Made by a program: the position numbers and the translations under genes
Assembly: GCA_021203515.1 (NCBI GenBank)
Contig: JAJQAY010000096.1
Span: forward strand, 1-36,544
Source: Bacteroides sp.
GTDB lineage: Bacteria; Bacteroidota; Bacteroidia; Bacteroidales; Bacteroidaceae
DNA: 36,544 bases
Reading direction: 5' to 3'
Shown here: positions 27,242 through 34,659 of the stretch, piece after piece
Layout of the letters: the number at the start of each line of letters is the position of its first letter
Numbering within the stretch: the first letter of the stretch is position 1
Notes under the pieces: model-generated
Databases searched by the model: none
Told to the model about the DNA's origin: nothing
What the model saw: only the letters and a program-made list of their open reading frames with translations

Positions 27242-28672
27242 TTAGTTCTTCGCTTTGAATATCTGTTCAATGTTCTGTTCCCGGTGTACCAGATTTACTT
27301 GTACACCGAACTTCTGGTTAAGATGTTCGGCAAGGTGCTGTGCCGAATATACGGAACGATGCTGCCCGCCCGTGCATCCGAAGCTGATGGAAAGGTTGGT
27401 GAAACCGCGTTCCATATATCGCTTGACCGAGGCATCTACCAAAGCATATGCATGTTCGAGGAATACGGCAATCTCCCCGTCTTCTTCGAGGAAACGGATT
27501 ACCGGCTCGTCCAAGCCCGTAAACGGTTTGTAGCGCTCGTACTTGCCGGGGTTGTTCACGGCGCGGCAGTCGAATACAAATCCGCCGCCATTGCCGGAGG
27601 AGCCCTCGGGAATACCTTTCTTATAGGCAAAGCTGGTGACCTTCACCACCAGACGGCGTTTCTGCAAGTCGTCGGTGAACTGTTTCAGCTCGGTGAGTTC
27701 GCGCAAAACCTTGCAGAGGTACGGATATTCGGGATAAGGCTCCTGCAACAACCGGCGCAGGTTCTCGATGGCAAAAGGCACGCTTTGAATGAAATGCGGC
27801 TTCTTCTCGAAGTACCCGCGGAAACCGTAGGCACCCAACACCTGCATGGTGCGGAAAAGTACGAAATGGCGCAACTGGGCGTAGAAATAGGCTTCATCTA
27901 CGGGTTGATACTTGCATAAAGCGTCAATGTATTCTTTCAGAAGCTCTTGGCGTAGGCTGTCGGGATAGTTCGCCTTGGCTTGCCACAAGAAAGAGGCGAC
28001 GTCGTAGTACATCGGCCCTTTGCGTCCGCCCTGAAAATCGATAAGCCAGGGCTCACCATCCTTAATCATGACGTTGCGGCTCTGGAAGTCGCGATACATG
28101 AATGTGGCGGAACTGCTGCGTAGCAATACGTCCGCCATCTTCTGAAAATCGTCTTCCAGGCGGTCTTCCTGAAAATCCATGCCCGTGGCTTTGAGGAAAC
28201 AGTATTTGAAGTAGTTCAAATCCCACAAGATGCTGCGGCTGTTGAACTCCGCCTGCGGATAGCAATAGGAGAAGTCCATGCCGTCGGCTCCGGCAAACTG
28301 CACGGCGGGCAGCAGGCGGATGGTCTTGCGCAACAACTGTTTTTCGTCTTCACCGAATACGCTGGTCTTGCGGCCCTTCTCGATGGCATTGAAGAGGAGG
28401 GTGTCGCCCAAGTCTTCTTGCAGGTAGAAAATATCGTCTTCGGAACGGATGAATACTTGCGGAACGGGCAGGCCTTTCTCACGGAAATGTTCTGCCATAT
28501 AGAGGAAGGCACGGTTCTCTTCGATAGACTCGCCAATGACGCCAATCAGCGTTGGGTTGCCCGTGAGGCGGAAGTAGCGGCGGTTGGAGCCGGAAGAAGG
28601 AAGTTCGTCGATGGTTTCCGGTTCGTGCCCGGTATGTGTGATGTAGAGTTTTCTGAGTTCTTCGGTTATCAT
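27242..28672 (-). CDS. AmgK-like amino-sugar kinase fused to a RapZ C-terminal domain
   Basis: About 476 residues from the ATG at 28672; an upstream ATG at 28741 overlaps the cbiA promoter region and is less likely. The N-terminal ~340 residues are an aminoglycoside-phosphotransferase-type kinase like AmgK, with GSNRRYFRL, LQEDLGDTLLF, the catalytic loop YRDFQSRNVMI and the metal-binding LIDFQGG. AmgK phosphorylates MurNAc or GlcNAc at C1. The C-terminal ~130 residues match the RapZ C-terminal domain, with VVKVTSFAYKKGIPEG, DCRAVNNPGKYE and SFGCTGGQHRSVYSAQHLAEH. The RapZ N-terminal Walker-type kinase is absent. RapZ C-terminal domains sense glucosamine-6-phosphate in enterobacteria, which suggests amino-sugar feedback here. 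Confidence 0.82.
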   Translation of the reverse strand: MITEELRKLYITHTGHEPETIDELPSSGSNRRYFRLTGNPTLIGVIGESIEENRAFLYMAEHFREKGLPVPQVFIRSEDDIFYLQEDLGDTLLFNAIEKGRKTSVFGEDEKQLLRKTIRLLPAVQFAGADGMDFSYCYPQAEFNSRSILWDLNYFKYCFLKATGMDFQEDRLEDDFQKMADVLLRSSSATFMYRDFQSRNVMIKDGEPWLIDFQGGRKGPMYYDVASFLWQAKANYPDSLRQELLKEYIDALCKYQPVDEAYFYAQLRHFVLFRTMQVLGAYGFRGYFEKKPHFIQSVPFAIENLRRLLQEPYPEYPYLCKVLRELTELKQFTDDLQKRRLVVKVTSFAYKKGIPEGSSGNGGGFVFDCRAVNNPGKYERYKPFTGLDEPVIRFLEEDGEIAVFLEHAYALVDASVKRYMERGFTNLSISFGCTGGQHRSVYSAQHLAEHLNQKFGVQVNLVHREQNIEQIFKAKN

Positions 28673-28725
28673 AGCAGTTATTTTAAATTTGGCAGCTAAG
28701 ATAAGGCTTTTGTTGGAGATATGTT

Positions 28726-28733
28726 TACCTTTG
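28726..28733 (+). promoter_or_regulatory. -7 promoter element of cbiA
   Basis: TACCTTTG fits TAnnTTTG and lies 53 bases before the cbiA ATG. The leader between them consists largely of TTATAAC/TCATAAC heptamers. Confidence 0.55.
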
Positions 28734-28749
28734 CACAACAAAATCCAAG

Positions 28750-28783
28750 AGTAAATAACTCATAACTTATAACTCATAACTCA
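28750..28783. repeat. Heptamer array in the cbiA leader
   Basis: About four tandem 7-base units alternating CTCATAA and CTTATAA end three bases before the cbiA ATG, where a ribosome-binding site would normally sit. Confidence 0.85.
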
Positions 28784-28785
28784 AA

Positions 28786-30149
28786 ATGCGTTCAATACCA
28801 CAATTTCTGATAGCAGCCCCCATGTCCGGCAGCGGAAAGACAACAATCAGCCGCGGGCTGATGGCGTTACTAGTGAAGAAAGGGCTGAAGGTACAACCTT
28901 TTAAGTGCGGCCCCGATTATATAGATACTAAATATCATACGGCAGTGTGCGGACGCCGTCCGTAAATCTGGATACTTTCATGGCGTCCGGGGAGCATGTT
29001 CGCAGCCTATATGCGCGTTATGCCGCCGATGCGGATGCCTGCATTGTAGAAGGCATAATGGGAATGTTCGACGGATATGACCGCGACAAAGGTTCGTCGG
29101 AGGAAATAGCGAAATTGCTGCATTTGCCCGTAATCCTTGTGGTCGATGCGAGGTCTGCCGCCTATTCGATGGCTCCTTTGTTATCAGGTTTCATTCATTT
29201 CCGCCCGGAGGTGCGGATTGCAGGAGTCATCTTCAACAAAATAAGTTCGCCCCGTCACTACGAAATGTTGCAGGAAGTGTGCGCCGATTTAAACGTTACT
29301 TGTCTGGGTTATCTGCCGAAGAAGAAAGATTTTGAGCAGGAGTCACGTCACTTAGGGCTTAATTTCAGAACATCGAAAGTCACATCTCCCCTGGAGGAAC
29401 TTACGGAGGCGCTGGAGCAACATGTGGACTGGCAATTGCTGTTGGAAAAGACCACGCTCCCATTGCCGGAAACGTCGGAAACGGTTGCTCAAGAACCAGG
29501 GAAATTGCGGATAACGGTAGCTTGTACAGAGGAGTCTTTTTCCTTTATTTATGAGGAGCATCTGGATATACTCCGCCGATTGGGCACAGTTACTTTCTTC
29601 AATCCGGAGCATAACCGTCCAAATTCGCAAAAGACCGATTTGCTTTATCTGCCGGGCGGTTGTCCGGAGGAGTGTGCTGAAGAATTGTCTCAGGCATGGC
29701 GTGCACGGGAATCTGTGCGGAAGTATATAGAGGCCGGCGGACGGGTATTGGCAGAGTGCGGAGGCATGATATACCTTGCCAATCAGATAATATATAGTGA
29801 ATGGGAGTATGAGGGAGACCTTGACGGTTATGCCGATATGGTAGGGATTTTCCCTTTTGATATAACGAATGAAAAGGAAGATCGAAAACTGACGTTGGGT
29901 TACCGCCAATTTGATTATAGCGGCCAGCATTTGCGGGGACACGAATTTCATTATACACAGTTCTATAAGTATAAAGATTATTATGACGAATGCCGGACGG
30001 TAACAGCGCTGCCGCCTTCTGTCGCGCAAGTCTTTGATGCCAAAGGACGCCCGGTCGGTACTCCGGTGTTTCGGTATAAGAACGTGATAGCCAGCTATAC
30101 GCATCTGTATTGGGGAGAAACGGATATAATGAAGTTGTTTGAGTTATAA
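28786..30149 (+). CDS. cbiA: CbiA, cobyrinic/hydrogenobyrinic acid a,c-diamide synthase (frameshifted)
   Basis: A cytoplasmic ATP- and glutamine-dependent amidase that converts cob(II)yrinic acid to its a,c-diamide, about 454 residues if repaired. The N-terminal P-loop is [10 protein letters not shown], followed by [14 protein letters not shown] and [13 protein letters not shown]. The class I glutamine amidotransferase domain has [10 protein letters not shown], the nucleophile cysteine in [11 protein letters not shown] and a late [10 protein letters not shown]. The frame breaks at CC 28955-28956; a third C restores [13 protein letters not shown]. The last codons and stop (LFEL then TAA) fall in a TTATAAG heptamer array that also leads into the adenosyltransferase gene. 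It lies outside the riboswitch operons and has its own promoter. Confidence 0.9.
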
Positions 30150-30170
30150 GTTATGAGTTATAAGTTATTT
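30142..30170. repeat. Heptamer array between cbiA and the adenosyltransferase
   Basis: Units GTTATAA, GTTATGA and GTTATAA run through the cbiA stop codon. The following start codon, TTATGAAA, continues the same pattern. Confidence 0.85.
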
Positions 30171-30174
30171 GGTT

Positions 30175-30741
30175 ATGAAAAGGGTATATACACGGACGGG
30201 AGATAAGGGGACAACCGGTATTCATGGCGGTGGGCGTGTTCCTAAAGACGATATACGCATCGAGGCGAACGGTTGTCTCGATGAACTGAATGCCGTGATA
30301 GGCATTGTGCGCTCCTTGCTTCCGACAGGTGATGCGTGGCAGGATTTGCTGCATACTATTCAAAGGGAGTTGATGGTGGTGATGAGCCATGTGGCGACTC
30401 CCTGCGATGCGGTAAATCCCAATCCGCTATCTGCGGCAGAGCTGACTGTTCGCTGCGAAGAAAAAATGGACGGGATGACGGCCGAATTGCAGGATAACGG
30501 TTATTTCCTTCTTCCCGGCGGTACACCGGTTTCCGCACAGCTTCATTTTGCCCGTACTGTTGCCCGTCGTGCCGAGCGCCGGTTGTGGACGCTTCATCGG
30601 CAAGATGCAGTGAACGAGGACATTCTGCGCTTTATCAATCGGCTATCCGATTTGTTCTTTGTGATGGCACGCATGGAGATGCAACGGCAGAATTGGACGG
30701 AAGAGAAATGGCAGGAGTTTGCTTACAAAAGAAAGCTTTAA
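30175..30741 (+). CDS. PduO-type ATP:cob(I)alamin adenosyltransferase
   Basis: A 188-residue cytoplasmic enzyme that transfers the adenosyl group of ATP to cob(I)alamin, giving adenosylcobalamin, the riboswitch ligand. The family motifs are RVYTRTGDKGTTGIHGGGRVPKDD at residues 3-26, the LDELNAVIGI region, LPGGTPVSAQLHFARTVARRAERR with the conserved arginines, and FINRLSDLFFVMAR. The ATG at 30175 is preferred over TTG at 30169 because it gives the usual MKRVYTRTGDKG start. It follows cbiA by 25 bases across a heptamer array and is probably co-transcribed with it. Confidence 0.93.
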   Translation: MKRVYTRTGDKGTTGIHGGGRVPKDDIRIEANGCLDELNAVIGIVRSLLPTGDAWQDLLHTIQRELMVVMSHVATPCDAVNPNPLSAAELTVRCEEKMDGMTAELQDNGYFLLPGGTPVSAQLHFARTVARRAERRLWTLHRQDAVNEDILRFINRLSDLFFVMARMEMQRQNWTEEKWQEFAYKRKL

Positions 30742-30836
30742 TTTAAGTTGATTTTGTCATTGATTTGTAATCAAATTGTTAACAAAGAATAAACCTATTA
30801 AACCATGTTATAAGTGCGCCAGATGCGCATTGATAA

Positions 30837-30867
30837 TTTGGAGATTTAAAGAAAGTCCGTATCTTTG
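30837..30867 (+). promoter_or_regulatory. Complete Bacteroides promoter (-33 and -7) for a short transcript
   Basis: TTTG at 30837-30840 and TATCTTTG at 30860-30867 are separated by 19 bases, the optimal Bacteroides spacing. It is the best promoter match in the window, yet no protein gene follows on this strand. Confidence 0.75.
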
Positions 30868-30872
30868 TACTG

Positions 30873-30940
30873 TGTTTTTTTGTAGTATTAGATTTAAGGT
30901 TAACAAAAAGATTGGCTGTCTGTGATAGATAGCCTTTTTT
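30873..30940 (+). ncRNA. Candidate small RNA of about 65 nucleotides
   Basis: The transcript would begin about six bases after the -7 element, run through TGTGTTTTTTTGTAGTATT and TTAAGGTTAACAAAAAG, and end at an intrinsic terminator: stem GGCTGTCT / AGATAGCC (30914-30921 with 30927-30934), loop GTGAT, then six T's. No start codon with a plausible reading frame is visible. It lies between convergent genes. The family is unknown to me, although the general form resembles abundant short Bacteroides RNAs. Confidence 0.55.
30914..30940 (+). terminator. Intrinsic terminator, possibly bidirectional
   Basis: An eight-pair stem with one G-T wobble, a five-base loop and six T's. On the minus strand the same stem is followed by TCTTTTTG, so it may also end the export operon, whose last stop codon lies at 30940-30942. 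Confidence 0.75.
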
Positions 30941-33480
30941 CATGCTCTTTTGTTACCTCTCTTATACACTAGCCGGGTGGTCTGCAGGGCCAGTATTCCA
31001 TAAACTATCACTTGTATCCACAATATCAGCATTTGCGGCCAGATGTCGAAGAGGCTTGCGCCCATCGAATTGAGTTTCACAAAGGCGAGTACGGCGGGAG
31101 AGACCGGAAATATGCAATACACTGCCTGCCAATACCAGGGCATCAGTTCCAACGGATAAGAGACGCCTGACAGAAAAATGTATCCCACGGAGAAAAAGGC
31201 TATCATCAGCAAGGGTGCTTCGGAGTCAGTGAACCAGCGGGAAACGGCAAGTCCGAAGAAGCTCGTTGCCAACAAGTAAGGTATCATCATCATGATAATG
31301 TACCAACTGTTGCCGATATTGGGAATACTGAATATATGCGGCAATAACCCTATCAGGAATAAGGAAAACACGGCATACAACATTACATATACGAAAGTTC
31401 GCCCGACAACAATGCGCAGTGCGCTTCTCCAAGCCGGACTATCCCAAGAACAAGCTGAACTATCCCAAGAATAAGCCGGACTATCTAAATTCTCCTCCTC
31501 CTGGGAGGTTGCTCTCCCCCGATAAACGGGGGAGTAAGGAGGGGGTGAGTACCCGCAGGGGGAGGTGGTAGGTAAGCTCCGCCTCCTTTCCGCTTCCTCC
31601 CCCGTCAACATCCCAATCACCATCAGCATCGTCTGGAAAATAATGACAATAATTACCGCCGGAATAAGATAAGAACCATATCCTTCCGTATAATTATAAA
31701 GTGCCGTCCCCGACACATTAATCGGTGCCGAAGAAGCGACGGCCAGCAGCCCTTGTGGCGGCAGAAATACGGCACCTTCCGCACGATGGGCATCGTTCAG
31801 GGCAAGCATGACCCGCGTACTGGCTTCGTGCACCCCTTTGAAGTCAAGAAATGCATTGGTGGCGGCATAGAGAATGAACACAGATGTTTCCCCTCTGCCC
31901 ACACGCGCCTCGAAGTCGGCGGGCAGATAGAGAATGCCGGAAACTACTCCCTGCTTTACCCATTTGCGGGCCTCAAGAATATTCGGTGTCTGAGCATGGA
32001 CGGACGCCTGCGGAGTGGCATCCAGCAGTCGGATATATTCGCGACTGAGGGCAGAGTGGGAGAGGTCTACCACGGCCACGGGAGCTTTACGCACCAGATT
32101 GGGAGCATACATATAGTTGTAGAGCAGTCCGTACATGAAAATACCTCCCGCCACCACGAGCAGAATGGCCGGATTGGTGGCAATGGCGTTCCATTCACGA
32201 CGGATGACAGCGGAGATGGAGGGGACAAGTTGGCGACCCGATAAAGCATTGTGTAGCTCCTTGTCCCCTTGTCTCCTCGTTTCCTTGTCTCTCCTTTCTC
32301 TTCGTATCCACCACTTCAGCAACGGCAATATCAACACCGCCAGCAGCGGAAAAAGCAGCAGAATAGCCACCGACTGCCAGATATAAACAAATCCTGCGTT
32401 GAAGTAAATCATCGCCTGCGCCGCTTCTGTGAAGTGCCGCACCGGGAAAAGGTAGGATAGGAGATATACCGGAGTGTACATGGCATTTACCGGAAACGTG
32501 ACTCCCGACAGCGTAACCCCTAGCGAACCTATCATTGAAACGATACTGATGATATAGGCTATCTTCGGGAAGGTGGAGAAGATGAGTACGGCGAGGGCTT
32601 GCGTGGCGATGATAAAGAGCACTGTCAGGGCATTCATTGCCCATAAATTGCCTTCAAACGGGATATGCAGCGGGCCGAACAGTATGTAGTTGCCGAAGAT
32701 GGCGATAAGCGAAAAGATGAGGGTATAGGGCAACGGCTTTCCGACGATGGCGGTGAGGATATTGGCATTGCGCAGGTCGTTGCGGTCTTTTCCTTCGGGG
32801 ATGGTGACTTTCAGCCATTCCCGTGCCGTGCCGAATTTGATTTCACTGCCTACGGCATAAACCGTCACCAGCAGTATGAGTATCTGTAGTAGGATGAAAA
32901 AGAACGGTTGACTCAGATAAATGGAGTAATCCATATCGGGATTGTAGAGGGGATGCGCGCTGGACTCTATGGGCAGAAGGAAAGTCTGCATCTGCTCTTG
33001 CCCCACACCGAGCGCTTCGGCCTGCACGATGATGGGTGACAGCGCCACGGAAGCTAGTGCGCTCTCGAACGAGGCCATCACCTCGCTACACACGGAAAGT
33101 AGGGCATAATGGCAATAGTAGGTCAGTGTGGCGTCTGTGCCCGTCACTGCCTTCTGCTCGAATAGGGGCGGGATGGAGAGGTAGCCGTATATCTCCTTGC
33201 GCTGTACAGCCTGACGTGCTGCGGCTTCGTCCGTGAAGTGCTTTGTGACGCGGAAGGTGGTGACGGCGGAGATATGGCGGGATATGCTGCGCGAGGTGGC
33301 GGTATTGTCCTGGTCGACAATGCCTATGGGGATGTTCTCCATCTGTCCGTTGCCGAAGATGGTGGACATAAAGAACAGACAGAATAAGGGCAGGACGAGG
33401 CACACGCCGAGGTAAAGACGGCGTGAAGTCATGCGGTGCCATTCGCGGAGGGAAACATTGTGTATAAGCAAATAACTCAT
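30940..33480 (-). CDS. Two fused ABC-2-type permeases with repeat-derived inserts
   Basis: An 846-residue inner-membrane protein made of two ABC-2 permease units (like YhhJ/YbhR) in tandem. Unit 1 runs from REWHRMTSRRLYLGVCLVLP to about 390; unit 2 from REWNAIATNPAILLVVAGG near 420 to the end. Each has an N-terminal anchor, a large periplasmic domain and a cluster of five or so segments. The inter-unit linker RDKETRRQGDKELHN derives from GGAGACAAGG-type repeats. Unit 2 has an insertion at about residues 627-684 derived from a CTCCT palindrome and three 21-base repeats. The start overlaps the HlyD stop as ATGA. No ATPase gene is linked. It should export a substrate together with HlyD and TolC partners. 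Confidence 0.85.
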   Translation of the reverse strand: MSYLLIHNVSLREWHRMTSRRLYLGVCLVLPLFCLFFMSTIFGNGQMENIPIGIVDQDNTATSRSISRHISAVTTFRVTKHFTDEAAARQAVQRKEIYGYLSIPPLFEQKAVTGTDATLTYYCHYALLSVCSEVMASFESALASVALSPIIVQAEALGVGQEQMQTFLLPIESSAHPLYNPDMDYSIYLSQPFFFILLQILILLVTVYAVGSEIKFGTAREWLKVTIPEGKDRNDLRNANILTAIVGKPLPYTLIFSLIAIFGNYILFGPLHIPFEGNLWAMNALTVLFIIATQALAVLIFSTFPKIAYIISIVSMIGSLGVTLSGVTFPVNAMYTPVYLLSYLFPVRHFTEAAQAMIYFNAGFVYIWQSVAILLLFPLLAVLILPLLKWWIRRERRDKETRRQGDKELHNALSGRQLVPSISAVIRREWNAIATNPAILLVVAGGIFMYGLLYNYMYAPNLVRKAPVAVVDLSHSALSREYIRLLDATPQASVHAQTPNILEARKWVKQGVVSGILYLPADFEARVGRGETSVFILYAATNAFLDFKGVHEASTRVMLALNDAHRAEGAVFLPPQGLLAVASSAPINVSGTALYNYTEGYGSYLIPAVIIVIIFQTMLMVIGMLTGEEAERRRSLPTTSPCGYSPPPYSPVYRGRATSQEEENLDSPAYSWDSSACSWDSPAWRSALRIVVGRTFVYVMLYAVFSLFLIGLLPHIFSIPNIGNSWYIIMMMIPYLLATSFFGLAVSRWFTDSEAPLLMIAFFSVGYIFLSGVSYPLELMPWYWQAVYCIFPVSPAVLAFVKLNSMGASLFDIWPQMLILWIQVIVYGILALQTTRLVYKRGNKRA
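31432..31494. repeat. 21-bp tandem array inside the permease gene
   Basis: Three 21-base units starting at 31432, 31453 and 31474 encode SWDSPAW, SWDSSAC and NLDSPAY on the minus strand. The triplet-multiple period keeps the frame. Confidence 0.9.
31489..31590. repeat. Truncated CTCCT palindromic element inside the permease gene
   Basis: ATTCTCCTCCTCCTGGGAGG, a CTCCCCCG/CGGGGGAG stem, and GAGTACCCGCAGGGGGAGGT match modules of the intergenic composite at 12650 and 16357. It is translated as a proline- and arginine-rich insert without a stop. Confidence 0.85.
32256..32300. repeat. Octamer-type repeat encoding the permease linker
   Basis: Repeated CTTGTCYCC / CCTTGTCTC words lie exactly between the two permease units and encode a charged linker at about residues 393-408. 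Confidence 0.75.
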
Positions 33481-33498
33481 AACTTATCACTCATAACT
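33468..33498. repeat. Heptamer array spanning the HlyD stop and permease start
   Basis: TTATGAG/TTATAAG-type units encode the last residues VMSDKL of the HlyD protein, its stop, and the first residues MSYL of the permease. The ATGA overlap lies inside the array. Confidence 0.85.
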
Positions 33499-34474
33499 GT
33501 CAACAGTACCGACATTCCGGGTCGCAACCCCTCTACCGCTTGTGTCGGACGGGCATGTATTTCAAAAGTCTGCATGTCGTAGCTGCCCGTTTGTTTAGTC
33601 GATTTCCAGGTGGCGAAGCTGCCCAGCGGACTGATATAATAGATACGGAACTCTACGTCTTTCTTTCCGAGTGCCGGAACGTCTGCCACGAACGTGCCGC
33701 CCATTTTGAATTGCGGCATCAAGTCTTCGCGGATGTTAAATACCGCATGCGCATCGCTCATCACGACAAGGTTCATGATGGGAGTGCACGGAGCAACCAG
33801 TTCGCCGCGCTTCGGGAAGAGAGTGGCTATTTGTCCGTCTTCGGGAGCAGTCAGGCGGGAGTCTACAAGCAGGGCAGACACCTCGTCTACCGTGCTGCGG
33901 GCGGCATCTACCAGGCTGCGGGCGGCTGCGCGGTCTTCGCTTTGAGCACCGTCCACCGCCATCTGATACTGCTCGTAGGCGGCACGCTCGGCAGCTTGTG
34001 CGGCTTTGTACATGGCCTCTACTTCGTCTTTGCGCTGGGAGGTGACAACGCTGTCCTTATATAAGGTAAGAATACGCTGGTAAGTGGTCTTGGCAAGTGC
34101 GAGGTCGCTTTGCGTTTTGTTCCATAGCTGCCGGGCGGTGGCGATGATTTGGCGGCGTGTGCCGGCGTCTACTTTCTTGTTCTGCTCCTGGGCCACTTGT
34201 TCCAAAGCGTTCACCTGGCGGTACTTGGCTTCTACAGTAGGGCTGTTGATGACAACGAGCGTATCGCCTGCTTTCACCCAATCCCCTTCTTGCACAAGGA
34301 ACGAATCTATTCGCCCCGGAAGTTTACCGCTAATGCGGATTTCGGTCGCTTCCACCTGGCCTTGCAATACCATTTGGGGCGGCCCATGAACGACATTCCT
34401 ACTACCGATACGATGACGGTAAGGGCGAGGATGATGACGAATGCAATGCTGATGCTTTTGTTAGTTATTCTCAT
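33477..34474 (-). CDS. HlyD-family membrane fusion protein (frameshifted)
   Basis: The periplasmic adaptor of a tripartite exporter, about 332 residues if repaired. The N-terminus MRITNKSISIAFVIILALTVIVS is a membrane anchor. The lipoyl-like barrel half LQGQVEATEIRISGKLPGRI and VQEGDWVKAGDTLVVINSPTVEAKYRQ precedes a coiled-coil hairpin (about 95-195), then the second half SRLTAPEDGQIATLFPKRGELV and GLRPGMSVLLTVM. The frame breaks at the G run 34376-34379; a fifth G restores MGRPQMVLQGQVEA. It sits between the TolC-like and permease genes, which supports a complete export system. Confidence 0.87.
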
Positions 34475-34504
34475 ATAGGTTTTGGTTTTATATAATTCTA
34501 TTTA

Positions 34505-34659
34505 GTTCACCACAGATTGAAGAGAAAGATTAAGAAAACGCAGATTAACGCAAATTCACGCAGATTATTTATTGTAGTAGAGTTTTCTTTGCGAAAATCT
34601 GCGTTAATCTGCGTTTTCATAAGAATAATCTGTGTTAATCCGTGTAATCTGTGGTGAAC
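34505..34659. repeat. Long palindrome of the CACAGATTAACACAG family
   Basis: The arms are GTTCACCACAGATTGAAGAG on the left and a right arm ending ATCTGTGGTGAAC, with inner CGCAGATTAACGC inverted repeats. The right arm codes the last residues and stop of the TolC-like protein on the minus strand. Confidence 0.88.

Noticed and set aside
28673..28741. Upstream start of the AmgK-RapZ gene
   Set aside because: The extra 23 residues overlap the divergent promoter and do not resemble the family; the ATG at 28672 gives a typical MITEELRKLY start.
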